Origin: Borreliella valaisiana VS116
GTDB taxonomy: Bacteria; Spirochaetota; Spirochaetia; Borreliales; Borreliaceae
DNA: 64,000 nt
Assembly: GCF_000170955.2 (NCBI RefSeq)
Contig: NZ_ABCY02000001.1
Span: 738,194-802,193, forward strand
Direction of reading: 5' to 3'
Shown here: positions 8,469-17,722 of the stretch, one piece after another
Layout of the letters: the number at the start of each line of letters is the position of its first letter
Numbering within the stretch: position 1 is the first letter of the stretch
Program-made: the position numbers and the translations under genes
Notes under the pieces: model-generated
Seen by the model: only the letters and a program-made list of their open reading frames with translations
Told to the model about the DNA's origin: nothing
The model's database searches: none

Positions 8469-9500
8469 GTGCTTATTAAAATTGGAAAAGTATTTATTCT
8501 TTTGTTCTTTTTAGGATCTATTTTGTCAATTTTTATATATTTTTTAAATTTATCTTCTTTAGCAAATGGCTTAGTTTATGAATTTGATGTTGAGAAAGGT
8601 TGGGGAGTTAAAAAAATAGCTAAAGAGTTGAAAAAACAAAAATTAATTAAATCCGAATTGCTTCTTGTTTTTATTTCATATATTTTTGGTAGTGATAAAC
8701 AATTTAAAGAGGGAAGATATTCAATCAATAGTGATCTTTCTACATTTGAAATATATAAAGAGTTTTTAAGGGGATCTTCTAACGTAAATATTGATGTTAC
8801 AATACCTGAAGGGTATACTAGCAGAAGAATTGCTTTTAAGCTTAAAGAATTTGATGTAATTGATGATGTTCAAGATTTTATTTTTTTGATCAACGAAAAA
8901 TCGTTTATTTATGAGCTTGGATTTGATTACGATTCTCTTGAAGGATTTTTATTTCCAGATACTTATAAATTTTACAAGGGCATAGAATTAAAGAATGTTG
9001 TTCGTATGTTTGTCGATAATTTTTTGAATAAGCTTAAATCTATAGGTGTTGTTTTTAGTGATTATTCAAGTAAAGATTTTTACAATAGAGTAATAATAGC
9101 ATCTATTGTTGAGCGTGAATATAGGGTTAAAAATGAAGCTTCAATAATGTCTTCAGTTTTTTATAACAGAATAAAATCTGGTATGGCATTACAATCTTGT
9201 GCTACTATTGAGTATATTATTACAGAGGAACTAGGACGAAGTCACCCTAAAAGAATTTATTTTTCAGATTTAGAGATAAATTCTCCTTATAATACATATA
9301 TTAATAAAGGGTATCCTCCTACTCCAATTTCAAATGCTGGTATTATTTCTTTACAAGCAGCTTTTTTCCCAAAAAATACGCAATATTTATTTTTTGTGGT
9401 AAAAGACTCTAAGTCGGGTACGCATCAATTTTCATCAGACTATTCCTCACATCTTTTAGGAGCAAAAGATTATATTAAAAATTTTATTACTAAGGATTAA
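8469..9500 (+). CDS. mltG: Endolytic murein transglycosylase (YceG family)
   Basis: MltG cuts nascent peptidoglycan strands at the outer face of the inner membrane and sets glycan chain length. The 343-residue protein has one N-terminal membrane segment (residues 7-28). A LysM-like region (WGVKKIAKELKKQKLI) follows, then the YceG domain. The catalytic Glu is Glu215 in ASIVEREYR, matching Glu218 of the E. coli enzyme. NTYINKGYPPTPISN is the conserved substrate loop. The start is GTG 8469 with TAGGAG upstream. The gene heads mltG-dnaG-rpoD; wall synthesis proteins MreBCD, PBP2 and RodA are encoded 6 kb downstream. Confidence 0.92.
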   Translation: MLIKIGKVFILLFFLGSILSIFIYFLNLSSLANGLVYEFDVEKGWGVKKIAKELKKQKLIKSELLLVFISYIFGSDKQFKEGRYSINSDLSTFEIYKEFLRGSSNVNIDVTIPEGYTSRRIAFKLKEFDVIDDVQDFIFLINEKSFIYELGFDYDSLEGFLFPDTYKFYKGIELKNVVRMFVDNFLNKLKSIGVVFSDYSSKDFYNRVIIASIVEREYRVKNEASIMSSVFYNRIKSGMALQSCATIEYIITEELGRSHPKRIYFSDLEINSPYNTYINKGYPPTPISNAGIISLQAAFFPKNTQYLFFVVKDSKSGTHQFSSDYSSHLLGAKDYIKNFITKD

Positions 9501-9505
9501 GGAGT

Positions 9506-11287
9506 ATGGAGTATTTACAAACTAAAGCCTCAATTAAAGCTAAATTTGATATTGTAGCTATTGTAGAACAATACATTAAGCTTATTAAATCAGGATCTAC
9601 TTATAAAGGGCTTTGTCCTTTTCATGCTGAGAAAACCCCTTCTTTTTTTGTAAACCCTTTGCAAGGATATTTTTATTGTTTTGGATGTAAAAAGGGCGGG
9701 GATGTTATTGGATTTTTAATGGATATGGAAAAAATCAATTACAATGATGCTCTTAAGATTTTATGTGAAAAATTTGGTATTTATTATAATGATTTGAAAA
9801 TAAGCCTAAAAAGTGAAAAAAAAAATGAAAATAAAGACATAGTTTCAAAAATTTACTCATTAAATTCTAGATTAATCAATACCATTAAATTTTTTTTGAA
9901 TAAAAACAAGAAAGCCTTAGATTACGTTTTAAAGAGTAGATCAATATCTAAGGAAGTCGTTGATTTATTTGAACTTGGATATTTACCATTTAATGTTAAA
10001 GATGGTTTAGAGCTTTATGATTTTTTAGTTTCAAAAGGATACTCTTTTGAAATACTGAGAAAAAGTGGTTTATTCTCAAAGACAAATCCCAAAGTTTCTA
10101 TTTTATCTCAAAGATTAATTTTTCCAATTAAAGATTTTAAAGGAAACGTTGTTGGTTTTGGCGGTCGAGATTTGGATGGGAAAGGTTCTAAGTATATTAA
10201 TTTAAGTGAAACTGAAGTTTTTAAAAAAAAGGAACTTCTTTATGGATTTTATGAGGGGTTTGATGAGATTAAATCTACAAAGTCAGTTATATTAGTAGAA
10301 GGATATATAGATGTTCTTGCTTTTTTTACATCTGGGATTAAGAGAGCCGTATCTACTCTTGGTACTTCTTTTTCAAAAGAACATCTGGCTTTGATTCAAA
10401 GATATGCTGATGAGGTAATATTTTCTTTTGATGGTGATGATGCTGGGCTTTCTGCAACTTTAAAAGCTTATCAAATTTGTTTGCCATTTAATATTAATGT
10501 TAGTATTGTTAAAATGGATTTTGGTCGTGATCCTGCAGATGTTCTTAAGGATGAGGGTGAAGTTTCTTTGCAGAAAATTTTAAATAATAGATGTGATGCT
10601 TTTGATTATCTCTTAGATGTTTATTCCAATAAATATGATTTAAATAAAACTGTAGATTTAAATGCTATGATTAATTTATTTTTAAATTTGATAAATTTAT
10701 CAAAATTAGATACTCAGAAAAAAATTTTTTTAGACAAGCTAAGCAATAAACTTGGTATTGGCGTTACAACTTTATTAAAAGATTATTATAGAATAAAAGA
10801 AAGATTTGTAGTTGACAATAATAAAAGAAATTTGTATGCTCATAATGATGATTCTTATGAGAGGTATCTAATAGTAGCTTTGTTGAAAAATTTTAGTTAT
10901 TTTTGTATAATAAGGCGCAATATTATTGATAGCGATTTAATTGATGTTAATGTTAGAAAAACTTTTGTATGCTTTGAAGATTTATTTGAAAATAATAAAG
11001 ATTTTTCATTAATGGATTTAAAAAAAAATTTAAAGGACATCTATAAAGTTAGTGAATTTTTTTTTGAAGAAATTTTAAATTCTGAATTTGAAGTGGATGA
11101 TGAGACTCTCATTCATGTTTTGCTTGCAATCAAGAGAAGAAAATTAGATTCTCGTGTTTTGCTTTGCAAAAGAAGATGTAATGAGGACTCTTTGGTTAAT
11201 GCTAAGGTTCAAATAAATGAGTTAATGTTTTTAAATATGCAGAGAAAAAATTTAAAAATCTATATAGACGATGTTCCAGGGAGTTGA
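9506..11287 (+). CDS. dnaG: DNA primase
   Basis: DnaG makes RNA primers for replication with the DnaB helicase. The 593-residue protein has the N-terminal CHC2 zinc finger (CPFHAEKTPSF then CFGCKKGGD, residues about 38-70). The TOPRIM core follows, with VEGYIDVLAFF near residue 266 and FDGDDAG near residue 311. The C-terminal region is the divergent helicase-binding part. ATG 9506 starts five bases after the mltG stop with AAGGAG just upstream, and rpoD follows three bases after the stop. The classic bacterial cluster is rpsU-dnaG-rpoD; here mltG stands in place of rpsU. Confidence 0.95.
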   Translation: MEYLQTKASIKAKFDIVAIVEQYIKLIKSGSTYKGLCPFHAEKTPSFFVNPLQGYFYCFGCKKGGDVIGFLMDMEKINYNDALKILCEKFGIYYNDLKISLKSEKKNENKDIVSKIYSLNSRLINTIKFFLNKNKKALDYVLKSRSISKEVVDLFELGYLPFNVKDGLELYDFLVSKGYSFEILRKSGLFSKTNPKVSILSQRLIFPIKDFKGNVVGFGGRDLDGKGSKYINLSETEVFKKKELLYGFYEGFDEIKSTKSVILVEGYIDVLAFFTSGIKRAVSTLGTSFSKEHLALIQRYADEVIFSFDGDDAGLSATLKAYQICLPFNINVSIVKMDFGRDPADVLKDEGEVSLQKILNNRCDAFDYLLDVYSNKYDLNKTVDLNAMINLFLNLINLSKLDTQKKIFLDKLSNKLGIGVTTLLKDYYRIKERFVVDNNKRNLYAHNDDSYERYLIVALLKNFSYFCIIRRNIIDSDLIDVNVRKTFVCFEDLFENNKDFSLMDLKKNLKDIYKVSEFFFEEILNSEFEVDDETLIHVLLAIKRRKLDSRVLLCKRRCNEDSLVNAKVQINELMFLNMQRKNLKIYIDDVPGS

Positions 11288-11290
11288 GTT

Positions 11291-13186
11291 TTGCTGGATT
11301 TGGAAAAGAAATATTCGAAGCTGATAGAGGGTATTGTTACACATTTGGGAGATAGAAAATCTCTTAGTTTTAGTGAATTATCAAATTTGTTGCCCGATGA
11401 TATATTGGAACCGGAGGTCCTTGATTGTATTTGTTCAATACTTGAGGATAGGGGAATAAGGTTAGTTAATAAAATTTCGGAACTAGATCTGGTAGGCACT
11501 GAAGAGGGAAATGATGAAGATGAAGAGGTGGAGATTGAATCCGATAGAAATTTTATGATTTTAGATGATGGTTTCCAAAGTGATGAGGAAGATATTGATA
11601 TTGATGGCAAACTGGATGATTGTGATGAAGAAGATATTTCTGTTAAGGATGATTTGGGTTCTGGGTATATTAAAAGTAATGTCTTAAAAGATAGTCATTC
11701 AGAAGATCCAATAAAGCTTTATTTAAAGGAAATAGGAAAAGAGTTCTTATTAACAGGAAATCAAGAAGTTGAACTTGCCAAGCAAATGGATTCTGGAGAG
11801 GGCATAATTGAGAATATTCTTAAAAATGAGGGACTTGTTATAGAAAACTATTATAATCTTGTTAATACTATTTATTCAAGAATGGAGAGGGAAGAGTTTT
11901 TCAAAAGAGAAAAAGATAGAGATAAAGAGAATAACCCTGATTATTATAATAAAAAAAAAAGAATTGCCTCTTTTTATAAAATTCCTTTAAAACCAATTCA
12001 AGATCGTTTAATAAGTTATGTAGATAATAAGCATAGGGTATATGAGCTTGGGGGAGATATTCTTGAAAAGAATTTAAAAAGGGAAAGGTCAGCCTTAAAA
12101 GAGCTTTTACGAGATATTCCTTTGTATCAAGATGAACTAAGAATTTTTTCAGATGATTATATTGACTCGGCTAACAAAATAAAGGATTTGCAAAGGCAGC
12201 AAAGAATAATTTTAAGCAGGTTAAAAATTGAAAAAATAAGAGACTTAAGAGTGCTTGGAAGAGATTTGACTATTGCTGAGAAAAGAATAGAGATAGAAAA
12301 ATCTCTTAAACTTAAAGAAGATGCTATTAAAGAGCAGATTACAGAGGCTCAGCTTGCTCAAAAAGAACTTGAGAGAATTGAAATGTATTACGAATACCCA
12401 ATGGATAAGATAATAAGCATGTCAGAGGAGATTGCTAAAGGGAAACAAATGATGCAACATGCTAAAGATCAGTTGATTAAGGCTAATTTAAGGCTTGTTG
12501 TAAGCATTGCTAAGAAATATGCAAATAGAGGTCTTCATTTTTTTGACCTTGTTCAAGAAGGTAATATTGGATTAATTAAAGCTGTTGAAAAATTTGAATA
12601 TAAAAGAGGTTTTAAGTTTTCAACTTATGCTACTTGGTGGATTAGACAGGCTATAACAAGATCTATTTCTGATCAAGCTCGCACAATTAGAGTTCCTGTG
12701 CATATGATTGAACAAATCAATAGGCTTAATAGAGAAACTAGGTATCTAATTCAAGTTTTGGGGAAAGATCCCACGGATGAAGAGCTTTCAGACAGACTTG
12801 GATGGGAGCTTAAAAAGGTTAAAACTGTAAAAAGTGTTTCAAGAGAACCTGTTTCTCTTGAAACACCAATTGGAGAAGAAGAAGATTCTGTTCTTAGCGA
12901 TTTTATTGAGGATAAGGCAATAAAAAATCCTGCAAATCATACGTCTTTTGTAGTTTTGCAAGATCAAATAAGGGCAATTCTTGGGACTCTTCCTGAAAGA
13001 GAGCAAGAAGTTGTCAAAATGAGATTTGGGCTTGAAGATGGCTATTCTTTAACTCTTGAAGAGGTTGGACTTCATTTTAATGTTACAAGAGAAAGAATTA
13101 GACAAATTGAATCTAAGGCATTAAGGCGGCTTAAAAATCCTAAAAAAACTCAAAAATTAAAAGATTATCTTGAAGATTTAAATTAA
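11291..13186 (+). CDS. rpoD: Principal RNA polymerase sigma factor (sigma-70)
   Basis: The housekeeping sigma factor, 631 residues. It has an acidic region 1.1 (runs of D/E, about residues 75-120) and region 1.2 ([12 protein letters not shown], near 138). A non-conserved insert follows. Region 2 contains [20 protein letters not shown] and [15 protein letters not shown] (near 420-455). Region 3 follows, then region 4 with the helix-turn-helix [17 protein letters not shown] near residue 600. Intact regions 2.4 and 4.2 fit the TTGACA/TATAAT-like promoters seen before the tRNA genes. The start is TTG 11291, three bases past dnaG, with CAGGGAG at 11278-11284. The weak start may keep sigma levels below primase or tune them. 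Confidence 0.96.
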   Translation: MLDLEKKYSKLIEGIVTHLGDRKSLSFSELSNLLPDDILEPEVLDCICSILEDRGIRLVNKISELDLVGTEEGNDEDEEVEIESDRNFMILDDGFQSDEEDIDIDGKLDDCDEEDISVKDDLGSGYIKSNVLKDSHSEDPIKLYLKEIGKEFLLTGNQEVELAKQMDSGEGIIENILKNEGLVIENYYNLVNTIYSRMEREEFFKREKDRDKENNPDYYNKKKRIASFYKIPLKPIQDRLISYVDNKHRVYELGGDILEKNLKRERSALKELLRDIPLYQDELRIFSDDYIDSANKIKDLQRQQRIILSRLKIEKIRDLRVLGRDLTIAEKRIEIEKSLKLKEDAIKEQITEAQLAQKELERIEMYYEYPMDKIISMSEEIAKGKQMMQHAKDQLIKANLRLVVSIAKKYANRGLHFFDLVQEGNIGLIKAVEKFEYKRGFKFSTYATWWIRQAITRSISDQARTIRVPVHMIEQINRLNRETRYLIQVLGKDPTDEELSDRLGWELKKVKTVKSVSREPVSLETPIGEEEDSVLSDFIEDKAIKNPANHTSFVVLQDQIRAILGTLPEREQEVVKMRFGLEDGYSLTLEEVGLHFNVTRERIRQIESKALRRLKNPKKTQKLKDYLEDLN

Positions 13187-13200
13187 GCATGGGAGGGTTG

Positions 13201-13959
13201 ATGGAGAATAATATTGATACATTAAAAAAACTTGAAGTTATATATAAGTCTAAGTTTGAGCTTGAAGAAAGACGAAAAAGTATTCCTAAGTATTTGGAGA
13301 TGAAAAAAATTCAGATTGAAGAATTATCGAAAGTTCTTATTGATTTGCAACAAAAGTTTAAGGAATACCAAAAAGAAGACTCTTCTTTAAAGTTAGATAT
13401 TCAAGATATTAATTCAAGAAAGAGTAAAGCAGAAGAAAAAATTGATAGCATTAAAACGCAAAGAGAATATGAAGCTCTTGAAAAAGAACTTCAGGTTATT
13501 ATTGACGATGAAGTTACAATTAGAAAAAAGATGACACATGTTAATGGGCTTAAAACTAAAATAGAAAGAGAAATATTAGATGTCACCGAAAAGCATAGCA
13601 AAGAAGAAGAATGTTTTAAGGCTGAAAGCAATAGTTTAGAGTTAGAGCTTATAGAAATTGAAAAGAAACTTCTAGAAATAGAGAGTGAAGAGTTGAATTG
13701 TGCTTCTAAAATGAATGAAGATTTTTTATTTAAATTTCAAAGGATAATAAGAAATAAATCAAACGGAGTTGTGCCCTTAATTAACAATGTTTGTAAAGGT
13801 TGTCATATGATACTTCCTGTTGAATTTGCAAATAAAGTAAGGCGTGAGCCTAACGATATTAAATTTTGTCCTTATTGCAGTAGAATACTTTATTATCAGG
13901 ATAAAGTTAGAATAAGTGATGAGATAATTCCTGGTAGTTTAGCAGATCTTATTGAATAA
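13201..13959 (+). CDS. Coiled-coil C4 zinc-ribbon protein (zf-RING_7 / CT398 type)
   Basis: A 252-residue protein. Residues about 5-180 form a long coiled coil rich in Glu and Lys. The C-terminus is a four-cysteine zinc ribbon: CKGCHMILP near residue 198 and CPYCSRILYYQD near residue 225. This layout is that of the zf-RING_7 family, whose chlamydial member CT398 (CdsZ) was reported to bind sigma-54 and type III secretion parts. The role in Borrelia is not known to me. ATG 13201 is chosen over an in-frame ATG at 13189 because GGGAGG (13192-13197) is correctly spaced only for the later codon. It follows rpoD closely and precedes rnpB. Confidence 0.85.
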   Translation: MENNIDTLKKLEVIYKSKFELEERRKSIPKYLEMKKIQIEELSKVLIDLQQKFKEYQKEDSSLKLDIQDINSRKSKAEEKIDSIKTQREYEALEKELQVIIDDEVTIRKKMTHVNGLKTKIEREILDVTEKHSKEEECFKAESNSLELELIEIEKKLLEIESEELNCASKMNEDFLFKFQRIIRNKSNGVVPLINNVCKGCHMILPVEFANKVRREPNDIKFCPYCSRILYYQDKVRISDEIIPGSLADLIE

Positions 13960-13985
13960 AATTTATTAATTTGATACTTTTTATT

Positions 13986-14335
13986 TAAGCTGGCAGTCAG
14001 CCATCGCTTAGTTTTATGATAATAAAAGCTTAAGAGGAAAGTCCGAGCTCCAATAAGAACATAATGCTAGGTAATGCCTAGGGGTTTTAAACCTAAGAAA
14101 GTGTCGCAGAAAATTACCGCCATAAAAGGTAAGGGTGAAAAGGTGAGGTAAGAGCTCACCGCTTATTTAGCAATAAATACAGGCAAGATAAACCTCATTA
14201 GGAGCAAGATCAAGTATGTAAGCTTCCTTTGTTCTTGAGGATATACTTACGGGTAGATCGCATGATTTTTTTAGCGATAAAAAAACAAGAGAGATGATGG
14301 CATAATACAGAACTCGGCTTATGGGTGTCAGCTTA
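13986..14335 (+). ncRNA. rnpB: RNase P RNA
   Basis: The catalytic RNA that trims tRNA 5' leaders. The P1 helix pairs TAAGCTGGCA (13986-13995) with TGTCAGCTTA (14326-14335), allowing one G-T wobble. The universally conserved GAGGAAAGTCCG lies at about 14034-14045, and its P4 partner ACAGAA is near 14307. The cruciform-like interior and the length of about 350 bases fit a bacterial RNase P RNA. Ends are given as the P1 boundaries; the true transcript may extend a few bases. It lies between two protein genes of the same strand. Confidence 0.93.
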
Positions 14336-14362
14336 ATTTCATAAGTCTAAAAGAGAGTTTTA

Positions 14363-15331
14363 ATGGAAATAAGATATTTAAAATATATTTTTTATTCGTT
14401 TACGATTTTCATTTTTATTTTTTTAATTTACTATATTTTATCATATTTCAAGTCTTTTTCTAGTTCTTATTTAAAAGCAGGCCCAACAGAGGTTGATTTG
14501 CTTTTGCTATGGGATAAAAAAGAATATAAAGAGATTATAGATTATGCCGAGAACGATATTAAAAATCATAGATTTGATTTTAATTTAAATTTGCTTTTGG
14601 GATTTTCATACTTTTATTATTCTTTAATAGTAAATGAAGAATATTTGAAAGGAGAATTTTTAGATAAATCCATAGAAAGATTAAGATTTTTAATTTCTAT
14701 AAATGATGGAGTCTCTATAGGTCCCTTGTATTATATATTGGGAAAGGCATATTCTCATAAAGGAGAGTTTTATAGTGAACTTGCTGTAAAATTTTTGAAG
14801 AAGGCTTTAAGTGTTGATAATTTTGATTTCATGAACATTAAAGAAGATATTTTTGAATATTTGGGATATTCATATCAGCTTTTAAGAGATTACAAGTCTA
14901 GTTTAAAGTTTTTTGAAAAAGCCTACAATGAAAATAAATCTGATTTAGTGCTTTGGAGCTTGGCTTATGTTAATTATAAGTTGAATGATATAAACAAAAG
15001 TGTCGAGTATATAAAAAAAATAATAGAAGAAGAGAAAGGAAAATTGTCAAAGGGTGAGAGAACAGATGAAAATTTAATTCAAAAGGTATATTTGCTTTAT
15101 GGAGATATCTTATTAGATAAGGGTGACTATGAGAGTGCTTTTAATTACTATAATAAAGTTCTAGAAATTAATAGTTCAAATTCTAGCGTTTATGTTAAAA
15201 TAGGAGATATATATAGGAAGAAAGATAAAGATTATCCTAAGGCTAGAAAATACTGGAGAGAAGCTCTCAATCTTAATCCTTATTTAGAAGCAGCAAGAGA
15301 GAGACTTGGAATTACTTTGGAAGATTTTTAG
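14363..15331 (+). CDS. Membrane-anchored TPR protein
   Basis: A 322-residue protein. One N-terminal membrane segment (residues 10-32, YSFTIFIFIFLIYYILSYF) is followed by tetratricopeptide repeats to the end. These are visible as repeated helix pairs such as YLGYSYQLLRDYKSSLKFFEKAY (about 173-195) and YGDILLDKGDYESAFNYYNKVLEI. TPR domains bind other proteins; the partner is unknown. The gene sits 10 bases before mreB, so it may well act with the MreBCD-RodA wall elongation machine, an inference from position only. The start is ATG 14363 with AAGAGAG upstream. Confidence 0.75.
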   Translation: MEIRYLKYIFYSFTIFIFIFLIYYILSYFKSFSSSYLKAGPTEVDLLLLWDKKEYKEIIDYAENDIKNHRFDFNLNLLLGFSYFYYSLIVNEEYLKGEFLDKSIERLRFLISINDGVSIGPLYYILGKAYSHKGEFYSELAVKFLKKALSVDNFDFMNIKEDIFEYLGYSYQLLRDYKSSLKFFEKAYNENKSDLVLWSLAYVNYKLNDINKSVEYIKKIIEEEKGKLSKGERTDENLIQKVYLLYGDILLDKGDYESAFNYYNKVLEINSSNSSVYVKIGDIYRKKDKDYPKARKYWREALNLNPYLEAARERLGITLEDF

Positions 15332-15341
15332 GGAGGTTGAT

Positions 15342-16391
15342 TTGAATTTGTTTAAGTCTTTTTTGATAGATATTGGTATTGATCTTGGAACATGTAATAC
15401 GTTGGTTTATATTAAAGATTATGGTGTGGTTATGAGTGAGCCTTCTGTTGTTGCAATAGATATTACTAAAGGTAATAAAGTTGTTGCGGTTGGCCGAAAT
15501 GCTAAAAAAATGCTTTGGAAAACTCCAGAAAATATTAAGGCTGTGCGTCCACTTAGAGACGGAGTTATTGCTGATATTGAAAATACAGAGAAGATGATTA
15601 AATATTTTATTAATCAAATTTTTTCTCGTAAAAAATTGTTTTTTAAGCCAAGAATGGTAATAGGTGTTCCAACTTGTATTACAGAGGTTGAACGAAGAGC
15701 TGTAAAAGAGAGTGCAATGAATGCCGGTGCAAGAGAAGTTAAAGTAATAGAAGAATCTCTTGCAGCTGCTATTGGGTCTGATATTCCTATTTTTGAACCT
15801 ACAGGTCACATGGTATGTGATATTGGGGGTGGAACTACAGAAATATCGGTTATTTCTCTTGGTGGCATGGTTGTAAGTAGGGCGATTAGAACCGGTGGTG
15901 ACGAATTTGATGAGAGCATAATAAAGTACATGAGAAATTCTCATAATATTATAATTGGCCAACAGACAGCAGAAAAATTGAAAATTATGATAGGAAATGT
16001 ATATCCTGATGTTCAAAATTTGAGGGTAGAAAAAATAGATATTAAGGGTACAGATGCTGTAACTGGCCTTCCTAGAAAGCAACTTGTTGATTCTATGGAA
16101 GTAAGAGAGTCTTTACAAGAACCCATTAATATTGTTGTGGATGAAGTTAAACGTACTCTTGGTGCAACACCTCCAGAGCTTGCTACAGACATTGTTGAGC
16201 GTGGCATTATTTTGACAGGAGGAGGAGCTCTTCTTAAGGGTTTAAATAGGCTTCTTTCAAAAGAGACTGGAGTTCCTGTTTATGTTGCAGACAATCCCCT
16301 TCTCTCTGTAGCTGTTGGTGCCGGATTATTTTATGATTATGCCAATAGAATAGATATTAGTAAGAATATTTATAGTTTTATTAATGAATAA
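15342..16391 (+). CDS. mreB: Rod shape-determining actin homologue MreB
   Basis: MreB forms membrane-bound filaments that guide peptidoglycan synthesis along the cell. TTG 15342 gives 349 residues, starting MNLFKSFLIDIGIDLG; a longer frame opens upstream, but GGGAGG (15331-15336) is spaced for this TTG. Actin-fold nucleotide motifs are present: IGIDLGTCNTLVY near residue 9, DIGGGTTEISVISLGG near 160 and ILTGGGALLKGL near 291. The N-terminal MNLFKSFL may be an amphipathic membrane anchor. It heads the mreB-mreC-mreD-mrdA-rodA run with gaps of a few bases or overlaps. Confidence 0.96.
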   Translation: MNLFKSFLIDIGIDLGTCNTLVYIKDYGVVMSEPSVVAIDITKGNKVVAVGRNAKKMLWKTPENIKAVRPLRDGVIADIENTEKMIKYFINQIFSRKKLFFKPRMVIGVPTCITEVERRAVKESAMNAGAREVKVIEESLAAAIGSDIPIFEPTGHMVCDIGGGTTEISVISLGGMVVSRAIRTGGDEFDESIIKYMRNSHNIIIGQQTAEKLKIMIGNVYPDVQNLRVEKIDIKGTDAVTGLPRKQLVDSMEVRESLQEPINIVVDEVKRTLGATPPELATDIVERGIILTGGGALLKGLNRLLSKETGVPVYVADNPLLSVAVGAGLFYDYANRIDISKNIYSFINE

Positions 16392-16394
16392 GTT

Positions 16395-17240
16395 ATGAAT
16401 TTTCTTGTCAAATTCAAGAATTTTATCAAAGTGCTTTTAGTGTTGATAGTTTCTCTTGTTTTTATGATTTATGATTCAAGCAGTATTCAAAGAAAAAAAT
16501 CTGATAATTTTTTGTTTTTTACTCTTAATTCTTATATTCAAAGTAGAATGCATGAAGTTTTTAGTTTTATTTCTAATGTTTTTAAAACTGTGAATGAATA
16601 CAAGAATTATAAGGACAAGATAGAGTTTTATAAAAAAAGGATACAACAACTTGAAATAGTAACTCAGAATATACAGTCATTAAGGCAAGAGAATGTTCGT
16701 CTCAAAGAGCAATTAAATTTTTATTTGTCAAGTTCTAGTGATTTTATTTCAGCAGAGATTATATATCTAAATTATTCAAATATATCGACGTTAATGGCTA
16801 TTAACAAAGGATTCAATGATGGGATAGAAAAGGATATGATAGCAGTTGCGTATCAAGATGGATTTAGTGGTCTTGTAGGCAAAGTTGTAAAGGTTTATTC
16901 CAATACTGCTAAAATTTTGCCTTTGACCAATTATGAAAATTTTGTTTCTGCAAGAATTCAAAGTAGTAGGTTTATAGGCCTTATAGAAGGTAATGGTTAT
17001 GGTAAAAAACTTGAAATGAATTATGTTAATAGACTTGCTGAAAAAGATTTGAAGATAGGTGATTCCATTGTTACTGCTGGGTTTAGTGAATATCCGGTTG
17101 GAATTTATATTGGAAAGATTACGAATTTTCATATTCTTGATTACAATTCTCTTTTAAAGATAGAAGTAGAGCCAGCAATAGTTTTAGATAAGCTTGAGTA
17201 TGTTTTTCTTGTTAAAAACAACAAAGAGATTGGTAAATAA
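16395..17240 (+). CDS. mreC: Rod shape-determining protein MreC
   Basis: A 281-residue bitopic protein that links MreB to periplasmic wall enzymes and activates PBP2-RodA. It has a short cytoplasmic tail, one membrane segment (residues 12-26, VLLVLIVSLVFMIYD) and a coiled coil (about 70-110, YKKRIQQLEIVTQNIQSLRQENVRLKEQL region). Two beta-barrel subdomains follow, containing GLVGKVVKVYSNTAKILPLT. It starts three bases after mreB and its stop overlaps the mreD ATG by one base. Confidence 0.92.
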   Translation: MNFLVKFKNFIKVLLVLIVSLVFMIYDSSSIQRKKSDNFLFFTLNSYIQSRMHEVFSFISNVFKTVNEYKNYKDKIEFYKKRIQQLEIVTQNIQSLRQENVRLKEQLNFYLSSSSDFISAEIIYLNYSNISTLMAINKGFNDGIEKDMIAVAYQDGFSGLVGKVVKVYSNTAKILPLTNYENFVSARIQSSRFIGLIEGNGYGKKLEMNYVNRLAEKDLKIGDSIVTAGFSEYPVGIYIGKITNFHILDYNSLLKIEVEPAIVLDKLEYVFLVKNNKEIGK

Positions 17241-17722
17241 TGGCAGCATTTTTAATATATTTTATTTCTAGCGCATTTTTAGGTAAAATTTTTCAACACT
17301 ATTTTGCAACTTATTTTTATTTTTCAATAGATATTTTTTTAATTTTTCTAGTTTTTAATTCTTTGAATTTTATTTTTAATGTGGGGTTATTATCTGGTAT
17401 TTTATATGGTCTTCTTATGGATTATTTTACAGGATTGCCACTTGGATTTTTTGTTTTTGGGTATACATTAATATTTTATTTTAACAATAAAATAAAGTTA
17501 TTAATGCCTAAAAATATGCTTAGCATGACAATATTTTTTATCCTTTCAAAAGTTATATTATGGGTTTTGGCTATTGTATTTTATGATTTTGTAGATTTAA
17601 AATCTTTTAATTATTCAATTTTTAACCTTGACCTTATTGTAAATATAATGTTTATTAACTTTTTATATCCAATTCAGAATTATTTTACTAGAAATTTTTA
17701 TTCTTTTAAAGAGGATTATTAG
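17240..17722 (+). CDS. mreD: Rod shape-determining protein MreD
   Basis: A 160-residue integral membrane protein with about five hydrophobic segments. The family is poorly conserved in sequence. Length, hydrophobicity, the loop motif GLLMDYFTGLPLGFFVFGY and the position between mreC and the PBP2 gene support the call. MreD is part of the elongasome, working with MreC. Its ends overlap both neighbours by one base (TAATG at the front; ATTAGTG at the back), so translation of the three genes is probably coupled. Confidence 0.85.
   Translation: MAAFLIYFISSAFLGKIFQHYFATYFYFSIDIFLIFLVFNSLNFIFNVGLLSGILYGLLMDYFTGLPLGFFVFGYTLIFYFNNKIKLLMPKNMLSMTIFFILSKVILWVLAIVFYDFVDLKSFNYSIFNLDLIVNIMFINFLYPIQNYFTRNFYSFKEDY

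Noticed and set aside
15312-16082. A 256-codon open frame antisense to mreB
   Set aside because: It is rich in Ser, Asn, Tyr and Phe with no domain or ribosome site, and lies wholly opposite a certain gene. It is a by-product of mreB codon use.
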